From contig NZ_AXVD01000020.1 of the NCBI RefSeq assembly GCF_000482385.1, positions 62,001 through 126,000 on the forward strand: a DNA stretch of 64,000 nt. The letters are read 5' to 3'. Below the pieces are notes generated by a model. The model was not told the DNA's origin, searched no databases, and saw only the letters and a list, made by a program, of their open reading frames with translations. This DNA comes from Nocardia sp. CNY236 (GTDB lineage: Bacteria > Actinomycetota > Actinomycetes > Mycobacteriales > Mycobacteriaceae). This document shows, one piece after another, positions 31,972 to 43,633 of this stretch. Within the stretch, counting starts at the first letter, position 1. Every line of letters starts with the position of its first letter. Both the position numbers and the translations under genes were made by a program.

Positions 31972-32201
31972 CCAACGAACTGCATTATTGACCAACCGAT
32001 TTCGATTTCGGACCACCGCTGATGAGCGTGGCCATTGCCGATCCATTTTTCTCGACTCGTGCCGATCCTGAGCCGGATAGCACAGACAGGAATACTTGTG
32101 CGTTGTTCTATCGGTCGCGCCGAGTTGCTCTGAACAGCAGGCGATCCAGTGAATCGTGCGCCTTTCATCTTTGGTGTGTGAATTTTGCATTCTTGTAGTA
32201 C

Positions 32202-32585
32202 GTGGATTCCCTCGATGTTTCGTTGTTCGCAGACCGGGTGGGGAATACACCGGACTCCTGGGCATATCCGCAGGGATGCAGTAGCCCAGGGTCCCACCGC
32301 GACCGTGTCAGCGCTACCTGGTGTCAGTGGGACGAACTGCCACCGACCGCTCGCCAGAGCATCACCGCCCTGTCGGAACAATGGGTAGCCGACAAACTTC
32401 TCCCCGAAATGGGATTCAGCCATTTGGCTTACCGCGACCCACTCACCCTGGGCCGCATCGGAGGAGCCCTCGCGGGCGCGTACCTACCCGGATTCTCGTT
32501 GCACCGCCTCTTCTACCTTCTCAGCACCACCCAGAGAGGAACAAAACCGAAGCAGATGCGCACATCTGCGCCGCAACAGAGATGA
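32202..32585 (+). pseudogene. Doubtful ORF or gene remnant
   Basis: 127 codons; the stretch from about residue 45 (ARQSITALSEQWVADKLLPE, then YRDPLTLGRIGGALAGAYLP) has plausible protein composition, while the first third and last third do not. No ribosome site is evident. It may be the remains of a gene disrupted at the integration junction. No family recognised. Confidence 0.3.
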
Positions 32586-32649
32586 TGAAGTTCGAGCGCC
32601 TGTGCTCAGTTTCGCGCCCAACGCTGTTCGCGGTCCCGATCACGCGCTC

Positions 32650-35600
32650 CTATCTGATCGCGAAGTTCATCGGTCCTGGACTCCACAGTCCGGAGCGCTC
32701 GACGTCTGTGATGTCCAACCGCGCCGCATCGGCCGTCGGGTAGTACGGCACCAGTTTCTGGATCCGACCCCAGTCGCGCCTCCAGTCGTCACGCAGATAG
32801 GAAGGCATGACCTCGGCTCGGGTCAGCAGATCGGTGTAGCCGAGCGGCCCACCCGAAGTGTGGCTCTGCCAGTTGCTGGTCATAATCGTGGCAGCGAACC
32901 CGGGAGTGATGCGGTATTCGGGCACCTCGGCCACCCCGGCGCGATGCCGCATCGGCTGTTGGCACGGGAACTGCAGGCCGACAAGCCAATCGAGAAGCAC
33001 CGGTGTGGAGTTGCCGACCAGCGAACCGAGGGTCTGCAGCCGTGGCACACGTGGTGGAGTCACCGCCACCCATTGCCGAGTATCGGCGCTGTCGACCGAA
33101 GCGACGATACGGACGGCATCAGCCTGGATCGGCAATCGGTTCAACGGTACTCGCAGATTTCTCCAGGAAGGTTGGAGCACGTTGACGTCGTCGGGTGTTA
33201 TCCGTCCCAGGGATCGCACGGCGTCCTCTCCCACGACACCGAATTCGATCTGGACGCTTTGGCCCGGCACCGGCATGTCGTCGAGGTCGGTCGAGGCAAT
33301 GCGGCCGGCGGCTGCGATGGCGATGATCTCGCCGCGAGTGTGGGTCTGTGGATCGGGCAATCGGTACCACCCGGAGACCAAGCCCTTCTGGGTGCCGGGA
33401 TTGCCGTAGCTGCCGAGCACCGGTGTGGTTGCCGGATCAAGATCGAAGGGAAGCGGGATGGCACTGCCGTTGATACCCGTTCGGGCCGTGTCGTCGAGAC
33501 CCGAACGACTATCGGTCTCCGTCTTGGTGGTCGTGCCGCTGCTGCCCAGCGATTGTCCGACCGAGGCGGCCGCCGCGTTCGACGCATCGGGGATCAGGTC
33601 GACCAGATTCAACCCATCGGCGGTGAATCCGTCATTGGTTCCAGCGCCGAGCGCCGTGGCGGGATCGCCAGAAAGTGGCTCGAGGACACCGGCATTCGGG
33701 TCCGTCTCCACGAGCACGTCGTTCGCCAGTGCGCAGGGTTGCCCACCGAGCGCGGCCAGGTTCGACTTCGCTATCGAGTAGGCCGGGTATTGGCTGATCG
33801 CAGCCTTCACGAACGAGACCACTTCGAACAGCACCACCAGGGCGATGGCCACGGTGAGCATCGGCAGCCGTCTGCGGGCCGGTCGTCGTTCGCGGCGGAA
33901 CGGTTCACGGATGTGTTGCCACCCTGCCACAGCAACGGTGAGTAGCGAGAATGCGAGAAAAACTGTGCCGATGGAGATTCCGTGAATCGAAACCGGTTTG
34001 TCCCACCAGGGGATCTTGTAGCTGGCTACGTACCACCAACTGTTGGAGCTGGCGAACGACATGGCCAGTACCGCGAGTACAGCGGCGGCGAACAGCGCGC
34101 GGTTGCGTGACGATCGAATCACCCGAGGGCCGACCACGACCGCGGCGACCACGGCCACCGCACCGGCGAGTCCGGCGAAAACACCGAGGTGATGGGTGAA
34201 TTTCGTGGGAGAGAAGGTCATCAGCACAATTGCGGCGATCGTCGTGCCCACGATCCGCCGGGTCGGCCCCACAGCCAGGCCCGGGATTCGGCCACCGCGG
34301 CGCATCAACGCCAGCACCGCGACACCAATGGCCAGCAACAGCGTCAACATGGCGAATCGTCGTGCCAACGAACCGTCCGGCATCGGCTGGAACAGATTCT
34401 GATATACCAGGTATTCGTCGTACCATGGCATATTCGGGCCGACGACCTTGTGCGCCCGATACATCGTGGCGACGGCGGAAATCGGCTGACCCACGAATAC
34501 GATCGTCAGCACGACCAGACCCGATGCCAGGGCAGGCGCGGCCAGAGCCGGGTAGCCGTAGCTGCGGGCCCGGTCGACGATGATCTGCACCAGTGGGCGT
34601 GCACCGGCCAACAGCGCCGCGAAACAGATCAATCCGGCAGGATTGGTGACGATTGCCAGAGCAGCCGGGATCAGCGCCACCGCGGCCGGTGCCAACCGCT
34701 TGGTTGCCAGCGCACGTTCCATCGACACCCAGGTCAGCAATACCCCCAGCGCCACAGCGGGCTCGGGGCGCAGACCGTTGTTGTAGGGCAACCAGAAGGC
34801 CAAGAACAGCAGGCCGCCCGCCCAGATCGCTGCCCGCTCGGTTCGAGCCGCAATACCCAGCCGCGGTACCACCTCACGGCTGATCAGCAGCCAGCACACC
34901 ACAGCGATGATCAATTCCGGCAGTCGGACCACGATACTCGCGGTCGAAATCTGTGCCAGCATGCCGAACAGGTAGTCGTACGGGATGCCGATCGGCGTCT
35001 CGGGCACGCCGAAATACGCGAAGTAGTTGGCCAGATAGCCTGCGTGCCCGGCGGTTCGAGCCATTCCGAGGATATAGCCGTCATCGGCGGTGCCCGCGCC
35101 GATGAAGTACCACAACACCAGAGTCCCGATGATCACGCTGTCCACCAGCCGGGGCTTCCACCAGCGGCTGGGAAGCACCCGGTTGCGGCGACCGTCGAGG
35201 CAATCGAGCCGATGCAACGCCCACAACGCCAGTACCGTGGCGATCAGGGCTGCGAAGATCGCGACCAACTTCCAGACCGTGGGTGAGGTCGTGAACCGTG
35301 AATCGACCTCCACGTCGACGCGCACGCCCGCCGCAGCCGGATCGAGTAGATCCGTGAAGAGCCCGACCAACTGCGGCCGGACATCTCCCTGAACCGTCAC
35401 AGTCTCGCCGATTCCGACGTTTACGCTGGTGCGGGTGCTATCGGACACGATCGCCACCCGACAGCCCAGCGGCAAACCAGCCACCGGTGTATCGAGCAGG
35501 GTCCGATCACGCAGCACCACCTGCAGTCGATCGACGCCTTGTTCCGACCGGACCACCACATTCAGCCCGTATTGCGAGGCCTTCCCGGACTGCGGCGGCA

Positions 35601-35904
35601 CGGTCGACACCACGGTGCCACCGGACCGACCGAGGTCTGTCGTTGCGGCACACGGGACATCGACTGTCAGTTTCGTCGGCGAATACGACACCAGTGGCGC
35701 TGTGACGTTGCTCGCCTGCTCGGCCTGCGGCCACGAGAACGACGCTTGCTCTTGATGCACCGGAAGAAATGGCACCGCCACAGCCAACAGAGCGCCGATC
35801 ACACCTGCAGCGAAGGCAATTCGGCGCCACCACCGACCAGAGTCTGTTGCCACCTGCGTTCGAACCGCGTTCGGTAGGCGTTCCCTGCTCTGAGTTACGG
35901 TCAC
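32650..35904 (-). CDS. Cell-wall arabinosyltransferase, EmbA/B/C family
   Basis: 1084 aa from GTG 35904 (GGGAAGG upstream); the frame stays open to 36,021 but that would cross the promoter palindrome. N-terminal helix (RRIAFAAGVIGALLAVAVPF), periplasmic beta domain, then about twelve more membrane helices. GT-C catalytic motif TADDGYILGMAR with D274-D275 in the first large loop; C-terminal carbohydrate-binding region ending in GPMNFAIR. Adds arabinofuranose from decaprenyl-phosphoryl-arabinose to arabinogalactan or lipoarabinomannan. Family is the ethambutol target. Stands alone here, without the usual embCAB partners in view. Confidence 0.9.
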   Translation of the reverse strand: MTVTQSRERLPNAVRTQVATDSGRWWRRIAFAAGVIGALLAVAVPFLPVHQEQASFSWPQAEQASNVTAPLVSYSPTKLTVDVPCAATTDLGRSGGTVVSTVPPQSGKASQYGLNVVVRSEQGVDRLQVVLRDRTLLDTPVAGLPLGCRVAIVSDSTRTSVNVGIGETVTVQGDVRPQLVGLFTDLLDPAAAGVRVDVEVDSRFTTSPTVWKLVAIFAALIATVLALWALHRLDCLDGRRNRVLPSRWWKPRLVDSVIIGTLVLWYFIGAGTADDGYILGMARTAGHAGYLANYFAYFGVPETPIGIPYDYLFGMLAQISTASIVVRLPELIIAVVCWLLISREVVPRLGIAARTERAAIWAGGLLFLAFWLPYNNGLRPEPAVALGVLLTWVSMERALATKRLAPAAVALIPAALAIVTNPAGLICFAALLAGARPLVQIIVDRARSYGYPALAAPALASGLVVLTIVFVGQPISAVATMYRAHKVVGPNMPWYDEYLVYQNLFQPMPDGSLARRFAMLTLLLAIGVAVLALMRRGGRIPGLAVGPTRRIVGTTIAAIVLMTFSPTKFTHHLGVFAGLAGAVAVVAAVVVGPRVIRSSRNRALFAAAVLAVLAMSFASSNSWWYVASYKIPWWDKPVSIHGISIGTVFLAFSLLTVAVAGWQHIREPFRRERRPARRRLPMLTVAIALVVLFEVVSFVKAAISQYPAYSIAKSNLAALGGQPCALANDVLVETDPNAGVLEPLSGDPATALGAGTNDGFTADGLNLVDLIPDASNAAAASVGQSLGSSGTTTKTETDSRSGLDDTARTGINGSAIPLPFDLDPATTPVLGSYGNPGTQKGLVSGWYRLPDPQTHTRGEIIAIAAAGRIASTDLDDMPVPGQSVQIEFGVVGEDAVRSLGRITPDDVNVLQPSWRNLRVPLNRLPIQADAVRIVASVDSADTRQWVAVTPPRVPRLQTLGSLVGNSTPVLLDWLVGLQFPCQQPMRHRAGVAEVPEYRITPGFAATIMTSNWQSHTSGGPLGYTDLLTRAEVMPSYLRDDWRRDWGRIQKLVPYYPTADAARLDITDVERSGLWSPGPMNFAIR

Positions 35905-35953
35905 GGCCGAGCCTTCCCGATGGCTGGTTGGCAGTTCTGCGTACCCGCTCGTC

Positions 35954-35970
35954 GTATCGCTGAGCGATAC
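35954..35970. promoter_or_regulatory. Palindromic operator between emb and tetR
   Basis: Perfect palindrome GTATCGCT-g-AGCGATAC in the 120-bp gap between divergent genes, 50 bp upstream of the emb GTG and 55 bp from the tetR GTG. Symmetric 17-bp sites of this type are typical TetR operators and would control both directions. Confidence 0.6.
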
Positions 35971-36024
35971 CGTGTCCCCGTCACGGATCAAAGATCTAGT
36001 TGAAACACTTGTTACAGTCAAACC

Positions 36025-36594
36025 GTGACAAGCCGGACCGACTCGCAGAAGCGTGCTGCACTGCTCAGGCAGGCATCCGAGGTCCTTTCTGGGACGGGCG
36101 TTGTCGACACGTCGCTGCGATCACTGGCCGCACAGGTCGGCACCAGTGCGCGAATGCTGATCTACTATTTCGGGTCCCAGGAGCAACTGATCCTCGACAT
36201 CCTTGCCCACGAGCAGCGCCAATTCGTTCCGGACCCCGAAATCTCCACCTCGCTGGCAGACCTGCGTGCCTACATACTGGCCGACTGGGAATCGATCACC
36301 CGAGGAGAGCGGCGCGTCGGTGTGCGCATCCTGGAACAGGTCTTCGGCGCAGCCTGCGCACAAGACAGCCCGTACGCTGCATACACCGCGCAAACCCTTT
36401 CGCAGTTGATTCACAATTTCGAAGCGCGTCTGCTGGCTGTCGGCATGCCGCCCGACATCGCCGCGACGCGTTCGGTCGTCGGTCTCACCGCACTGCAAGG
36501 ATTCGTCATGCGCTACTTCACTGCCGAGGATCCTGCAGCCATCGATCGCGAGTTCTTGCGATTGGTCGACGATGTCCTGCTCGCACCCTTCTGA
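36025..36594 (+). CDS. TetR-family regulator
   Basis: 189 aa, GTG start. N-terminal HTH: TSLRSLAAQVGTSARMLIYY followed by FGSQEQLILDILAHE. The ligand domain is helical with no cofactor motif. Divergent from the arabinosyltransferase gene with a shared palindrome, so it probably regulates emb and itself. A link from envelope biosynthesis to a small-molecule signal would be interesting but is unproven. Confidence 0.82.
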   Translation: MTSRTDSQKRAALLRQASEVLSGTGVVDTSLRSLAAQVGTSARMLIYYFGSQEQLILDILAHEQRQFVPDPEISTSLADLRAYILADWESITRGERRVGVRILEQVFGAACAQDSPYAAYTAQTLSQLIHNFEARLLAVGMPPDIAATRSVVGLTALQGFVMRYFTAEDPAAIDREFLRLVDDVLLAPF

Positions 36595-36668
36595 CAGGGA
36601 TACCGCAACCACCTAGCTTCCAAGCACGAAAACCTCGGTCCGGCAGCCAAAACGAGGGTCACGACCAC

Positions 36669-36717
36669 TTGCAAAATGGAGCAGCGCTCCGTATATACTT
36701 TGTCGGAACATAGCTCC
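36669..36717 (+). promoter_or_regulatory. Promoter with two related operators before the aldo/keto reductase
   Basis: TATACT (36694-36699) follows TTGCAA (36669-36674) at a long 19-bp spacing, the pattern of MerR-type or repressed promoters. GGAGC-agc-GCTCC (36678-36690) fills the spacer and GGAAC-ata-GCTCC (36705-36717) lies 27 bp on, matching at ten of thirteen positions. A regulator is not encoded nearby apart from the TetR upstream. Confidence 0.5.
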
Positions 36718-36790
36718 GCTTGGTCAGGAAGTCAGACCAGTCGGACCGACACCGATCCGACTCGCCGCACTCGTCAAGGAGAAACAGCTC

Positions 36791-37810
36791 ATGCAGTACC
36801 GCACCTTCGGCCGTACTGGCGTGCAGGTCAGCACCCTCGCGCTCGGCGCGATGAACTTCGGCAGCTTGGGACACACCACCCAAGACGAGGCCACCGCCCT
36901 GGTGGATTCCGCGTTGGACGGGGGGATCAACCTGATAGACACCGCCGACTGGTACGGCCATGGGGAATCGGAGCATATGGTCGGCAAGGCGATCGCCACA
37001 CGCCGCGACGACATCGTGCTGGCCACGAAGGCGAGCATGCCGATGGGCGACGAACGCAATCACCGGGGCGGTTCCCGGCGCTGGTTGGTCACCGCTTTGG
37101 ACAACAGCCTGCGCCGGCTGGGCGTCGACCATGTCGATGTCTACCAGATCCACCGATGGGATCCGCGCACCAGCGACGAAGAGACGCTGTCGGCGTTGAC
37201 CGACCTGCAGCGCGCGGGAAAGATCCGCTACTTCGGGTCCTCGACCTTCCCGGCGTACCGGATCGTGCAAGCCCAGTGGGCGGCCCGGAAGTACCACCTG
37301 AGCCGCTACGTCACCGAGCAGCCCAACTACTCGATCCTGCAGCGTGCCGTCGAGGCGCACGTGCTCCCCGTGGCCGAGGAGTACGGACTCGGTGTGCTCG
37401 CGTGGAGCCCGCTGGCCTCGGGCTGGCTGTCGGGCGCAATCCGGGAGGGCCGTGCGATCACGACCAACCGTTCGACCTTCATGCCCGACCGCTTCGACAC
37501 CACGATTGCCTCCAATCGGGCCAAGATGGCAGCGGTCGAACGATTGGCCGCGCTCGCCGATGAGTCGGGCATGACCTTGATCCAGCTCGCGCTCGGTTTC
37601 GTCACCGCGCACCGCGCCGTGACCAGCGCGATCATCGGTCCCCGCACCATGGATCACCTGCGCCCGCAGCTCGCTGCCGCGGACACCGTGCTATCTGCCG
37701 ACGTGCTCGACGCCATCGATGCGATCGTCGCTCCCGGTGTCGACCTCGCTCCGCACGAGAAGCACGACACACCACCCGCCCTGCTCGACGCGTCCCAGCG
37801 GCGCCGCTGA
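36791..37810 (+). CDS. Aldo/keto reductase
   Basis: 339 aa, GGAGAAA upstream. Catalytic tetrad visible: D50, Y55 (DTADWYGHGE), K80 (LATKAS) and H121 (VYQIHRWD). NADPH-binding segment AIIGPRTMDHLRPQLAAA near the C-terminus. Reduces carbonyls or acts on sugar-like substrates; exact substrate unknown. Likely co-transcribed with the LLM oxidoreductase 31 bp downstream. Confidence 0.9.
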   Translation: MQYRTFGRTGVQVSTLALGAMNFGSLGHTTQDEATALVDSALDGGINLIDTADWYGHGESEHMVGKAIATRRDDIVLATKASMPMGDERNHRGGSRRWLVTALDNSLRRLGVDHVDVYQIHRWDPRTSDEETLSALTDLQRAGKIRYFGSSTFPAYRIVQAQWAARKYHLSRYVTEQPNYSILQRAVEAHVLPVAEEYGLGVLAWSPLASGWLSGAIREGRAITTNRSTFMPDRFDTTIASNRAKMAAVERLAALADESGMTLIQLALGFVTAHRAVTSAIIGPRTMDHLRPQLAAADTVLSADVLDAIDAIVAPGVDLAPHEKHDTPPALLDASQRRR

Positions 37811-37841
37811 CAGCTCGACCGCCGAAAGGACGAGCCGACTC

Positions 37842-38729
37842 GTGACGCACACACCTCGGCCGAGCTTCGGGATCATGACCGCACCAATGCAGGTCGACTA
37901 CCACGACATCCTGCGGGTCTGGCGCGAAGCGGACGGCATACCGGAGATCGAACACGCGTGGCTCTTCGACCACCTCATGCCGATCGCCGGCGACCCGGAC
38001 GGGCCGACCCACGAGGGCTGGACACTACTCTCGGCCCTCGCCGCGCACACTCGACGGGTGCGCCTGGGCCTGCTCGTGACCAGCAATCGCTTCCGCCCGC
38101 CCGCCGTGCTGGCCAAGATCGCTGCGAACGTGGACATCATCTCCGGCGGCCGGCTGGACTTCGGCATCGGCGTGGGATCACGCCCCGGGCACCCGCTGGC
38201 CAAGCGCGAATACGAAGCACACGGCCTGCCGTTCCACGACCCGGCCCACGCCATGGGTAGCTTCGCCGAAGCGTGCACACTGATCAGGCGTTTGTGGACC
38301 GAGACCGAACCGTTCGACTTCCATGGCGCCTACACCCAGCTCACCGGTGCCTTCGGTAACCCCAAACCCGTCCAACGCCCCCATCCGCCGATCATGATCG
38401 GCGGAGGTTCGGCTCCGACGCTGCGTGTCGCCGCCGAGCATGCCGATCTATGGAACATCCCTGGAGGCGACATCGACGACGCCGTGCGTCGTAGCGCATT
38501 GCTCGACCGCTACTGCACGGACATCGGTCGCGATCCCGCCTCCATCGTGCGCTCGATTCACCTGCCGGTCTCCTACACCGAACCCAGCACCACCCGGGAT
38601 GCGATCGCCACGGCGATCGCCGCCGGCTTCGGCCATATCGTCCTCGGACTGCCGGCGCCGTACCCCGCCGGCATCGCACGATGGGTCACCGACACGCTCA
38701 TCGAAGGACCACGCTGGTCGTCGGGCTAG
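37842..38729 (+). CDS. LLM-class F420-dependent oxidoreductase
   Basis: 295 aa from GTG 37842 (GAAAGGA upstream). Luciferase-like barrel signatures: AWLFDHLMPI, RVRLGLLVTSNRFRPPAVLA, DIISGGRLDFGIGVGSRPGH and HPPIMIGGGSAPTLRVAAEH. Such enzymes in Nocardia use F420 or FMN. Follows the aldo/keto reductase as a small redox operon. Confidence 0.87.
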   Translation: MTHTPRPSFGIMTAPMQVDYHDILRVWREADGIPEIEHAWLFDHLMPIAGDPDGPTHEGWTLLSALAAHTRRVRLGLLVTSNRFRPPAVLAKIAANVDIISGGRLDFGIGVGSRPGHPLAKREYEAHGLPFHDPAHAMGSFAEACTLIRRLWTETEPFDFHGAYTQLTGAFGNPKPVQRPHPPIMIGGGSAPTLRVAAEHADLWNIPGGDIDDAVRRSALLDRYCTDIGRDPASIVRSIHLPVSYTEPSTTRDAIATAIAAGFGHIVLGLPAPYPAGIARWVTDTLIEGPRWSSG

Positions 38730-38730
38730 A

Positions 38731-41038
<2,308 letters not shown>

Positions 41039-41080
41039 CCGTCCAGCTCCCTGCGGCGGGCGCACTGCCCGCCATTAGGA

Positions 41081-42067
41081 TTACTTCACCGCGACTACGA
41101 TCTTGCCGCGGGCATGCCCTCGCTCCAGATAGCCTATGGCCGCGGGCAGTTCGTCGAACAGGTAACTACGATCGATCACTGGGTTCACTGCGCCCGCTTC
41201 GATAGCCTCCCGCAGCACCACCAGATCCTCCGCATTCGGCGCGACGGTGAAGCTCGTGAGGCGTTGGCTCACGAACGAAGACATCAGTCTTGCGGTCAGC
41301 AGACGGCCCATCGGTCCGATCCAGCGGTTGTCCGAGTCACCGCCGGCCAGCACCAGTGTGCCGTCAGGAGCAAGTATCCGCAGGTAATCCGATGCGGAAT
41401 GCGTTCCCGACACCTGGAACACCGCATCGTAGCGGTGCTCGCCGCGAGTGAAATCCACTCGGGTGTAGTCGATGACGTGGTCCGCGCCGAGGGATCGAAC
41501 CAGCTCGACATTGCCCGTGCCACATACCCCGGTCACCTCGGCGCCCCACTGTTTGGCGAGCTGCACCGCGAATGTGCCGACGCCGCCCGCCGCACCGACG
41601 ATCAGTACGCTCGTGCCCACATCGACCCCGGCATGATCGCGCAGTCCCTGCAGAGCTGTGCTCGCCGCCAGGGGCACGGTCGCGGCCTGCTCGAACGAAA
41701 GATTTGCGGGCTTGTGCGCCAACCGATCCGCCGGAATGGAGACATACTCGGCGAAGGCGCCGAAACCGCGGAGGAATGGACTACCGAAAACCTCGTCTCC
41801 GGGCCGAAACCCGGTGACATCGGCACCCACCGATTCCACCTGCCCGGCCACGTCACAACCGGGCACCGTGTAGTTCGGTCGCCGCAGCCCTACCTGCAAG
41901 CGGGCAATGTGGGGAACGCCTCTGATCACGTGCCAGTCGGCAGGGTTCACCGAGGTCGCGTGCACCCGGACCACCACCGAGTCGGCCTCCGGCGTGGGTA
42001 GGTCGATGTCACGAAGCTGCAAAACCTCTGCCGGTGCGCCGTATTCGGCCTGAACGATCGCTTTCAT
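41081..42067 (-). CDS. Zinc-independent MDR reductase (quinone oxidoreductase-like)
   Basis: 328 aa from ATG 42067. GroES-like domain (VPGCDVAGQVESVGADVTGF), then NAD(P) site VLIVGAAGGVGTFAVQLAKQ. The Cys and Glu zinc ligands of alcohol dehydrogenases are missing, so it belongs to the zinc-less reductase branch. Convergent with proS. Substrate unknown. Confidence 0.88.
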   Translation of the reverse strand: MKAIVQAEYGAPAEVLQLRDIDLPTPEADSVVVRVHATSVNPADWHVIRGVPHIARLQVGLRRPNYTVPGCDVAGQVESVGADVTGFRPGDEVFGSPFLRGFGAFAEYVSIPADRLAHKPANLSFEQAATVPLAASTALQGLRDHAGVDVGTSVLIVGAAGGVGTFAVQLAKQWGAEVTGVCGTGNVELVRSLGADHVIDYTRVDFTRGEHRYDAVFQVSGTHSASDYLRILAPDGTLVLAGGDSDNRWIGPMGRLLTARLMSSFVSQRLTSFTVAPNAEDLVVLREAIEAGAVNPVIDRSYLFDELPAAIGYLERGHARGKIVVAVK

Positions 42068-42335
42068 GGGCTGCTCACCTTTCGGATGCGTCATCGCCCG
42101 TCCTGTTCGGGGGCGGTTGCTCGGCACAATCCATCGTTGCTGCGCCGACCGTCCGTATCGCCCGCCGCGCGAGCATTCGCTGTCCCCCGCGGGTCGGGCT
42201 GCGACGCGGCGTCGATCCCCCAGACGGCGGAGGAGGTATCCGCACGGGGTGTGATGACTGCCCGGCCCGGTTGACCTACCTTTGCCTGATGCGCATCGAT
42301 TCGTCTCGCGGCACGAACGCTCCGGTCTCGGGGCG

Positions 42336-43562
42336 ATGACCGGCCGCACCACACTCCCGTTCTCCGGGTCGCTGGGCGCGGAGCGATTCCGTGGTCCGTT
42401 CGCCCGCTGGCCCCGCATCTGCGACGCGATCCTGGCGTTGGTGACATTCATGCTGGTCGTGCAGGTCGAGGACCGGCCGGGCGACGCGATTGCGCTGCGA
42501 CCGATCGGTTCGGTACCGATCGACGTACTAGTGGTGTCCGCTGTCGCCGCGACAGCGCTGTTCTGGCGGCGCAGTTCATCCGGGCGCGTCATGGTGGTGG
42601 CCCTTGTGGCCTGGGCGATCGTGGCCTCGAGCGCCGATCATGCGACCCTCGGAGCCATAGCGATGGTTGCGCTCTACAGCACTGGACGGTACGCGCAAGA
42701 CCTGCGATGGAGCTACGTCGCCGTCGCAGGAGTACTCCTCGTGGTCGTCCTCGATGGCCTGCTCGCGCGGACCGCGGTCGCACAGATCGCCGCGGGGGTC
42801 GTCGTCATGGAATCGGCGTGGTACGTCGGCCGACGCCTACGGCTGCGCGCCGAACGCGCTGGACGACTGCGCCGCGAACATGCGGCCGAGGAGCAGCGAA
42901 TTCGCACCGAGGAGCGTACCCGGATCGCGCGTGAACTCCACGATGTGGTCGCCCATCGAGTGAGCATGATGACGGTGCAGGCAGGCGCTGCCAAAGTCGT
43001 GGCCGCCCATGACCCCGAAGCCGCCCACCAGGCGATGGCGGCAGTCGAGGACGCGGGCCGCCAAGCACTGGACGAACTGCGCCACCTGCTGGGAGTGTTG
43101 CGGCCGGACCTCGACCGGGACAGTGTCGAGCACGACGGCCTCGGTCCCCAACCCGGTCTGGCGGACCTGCCCGACTTGGTGCAGGAGGTGCGTCGGGCCG
43201 GCCTCGAGGTTTCGGTGACGATCGACGAGGTCGTGGCTCCGCTCGCCGCACGCGTCGAACTGTCGGCCTATCGCATCGTGCAGGAGGCATTGACCAATGT
43301 GCTCAAACACAGCGGCCCGCGAACCCGCACCGAGGTGCACGTGCGCTCCACCGCATGTGGTCGGGGCATCTGCATCGAGGTAGTCGACGACGGCTCCGAG
43401 ACCCGCACCGATCCGGTCACCGACACACGTGTGCCCGGCCATGGGATCATCGGGATGCGCGAACGGGCCCTACTGTTGGGTGGCAGCCTGGATGCGGGGC
43501 CGCGGCCGGGCTGCGGTTTCCGGGTGCGCGCCGAACTACCCACAGGAGGGCCACCGCAGTGA
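42336..43562 (+). CDS. Sensor histidine kinase (NarL/DesK type)
   Basis: 408 aa from ATG 42336. Four to five N-terminal membrane helices (to about residue 165), a coiled linker, then HisKA_3 with the phospho-acceptor H202 (RIARELHDVVAHRVSMM) and a HATPase_c domain (LTNVLKHSG; GHGIIGMRERALLLGGSLDAG). The extracytoplasmic parts are short, so it senses the membrane or a membrane partner. Coupled by a GTGA overlap to a mini-ORF that in turn overlaps the response regulator. Confidence 0.88.
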   Translation: MTGRTTLPFSGSLGAERFRGPFARWPRICDAILALVTFMLVVQVEDRPGDAIALRPIGSVPIDVLVVSAVAATALFWRRSSSGRVMVVALVAWAIVASSADHATLGAIAMVALYSTGRYAQDLRWSYVAVAGVLLVVVLDGLLARTAVAQIAAGVVVMESAWYVGRRLRLRAERAGRLRREHAAEEQRIRTEERTRIARELHDVVAHRVSMMTVQAGAAKVVAAHDPEAAHQAMAAVEDAGRQALDELRHLLGVLRPDLDRDSVEHDGLGPQPGLADLPDLVQEVRRAGLEVSVTIDEVVAPLAARVELSAYRIVQEALTNVLKHSGPRTRTEVHVRSTACGRGICIEVVDDGSETRTDPVTDTRVPGHGIIGMRERALLLGGSLDAGPRPGCGFRVRAELPTGGPPQ

Positions 43563-43633
43563 GCTGTGCACATCGTCTCGCGGCACGTCGTCTCGCGGCG
43601 CATCGACTCGCGGCGAGGGGCTTTCCAGCGTGA
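43559..43633 (+). CDS. 24-codon bridging mini-ORF between kinase and regulator
   Basis: GTG 43559 overlaps the kinase stop (GTGA) and its own TGA 43631-43633 overlaps the regulator GTG (GTGA again). The peptide is VSCAHRLAARRLAAHRLAAR followed by GFPA: three copies of a five-residue R/H-R-L-A-A unit from a 15-bp tandem repeat. It has no separate ribosome site and may serve to pass ribosomes from kinase to regulator, or make a short basic helix. Confidence 0.5.
   Translation: MSCAHRLAARRLAAHRLAARGFPA
43570..43614 (+). repeat. Three tandem 15-bp repeats
   Basis: Units ACATCGTCTCGCGGC, ACGTCGTCTCGCGGC and GCATCGACTCGCGGC, end to end. A related stretch (GCATCGATTCGTCTCGCGGC, with a small insertion) occurs just upstream of the kinase gene near 42,292-42,311. 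Being 15 nt long they preserve reading frame in all copies. Confidence 0.75.

Larger units (their letters stand above)
30980..32649. other. Gene-poor junction region
   Basis: About 1.67 kb between the attachment remnant and the arabinosyltransferase gene. Short overlapping reading frames exist on both strands but none has protein-like composition, a ribosome site or a recognisable domain, except possibly 32202-32585 listed separately. A small hairpin (CCTTTC-acatga-GAAAGG, 31446-31463) and three direct repeats (31867-31971) are present. The region looks like decayed mobile DNA. Confidence 0.55.

Noticed and set aside
34189-35286. 365-codon plus-strand frame inside the arabinosyltransferase gene
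   Set aside because: Antisense; Gln/Arg/His-rich repeats typical of a shadow of hydrophobic codons.
35905-36021. N-terminal extension of the arabinosyltransferase
   Set aside because: It would need a TTG start and would cover the palindrome between the divergent genes; the GTG at 35,904 has a better ribosome site.
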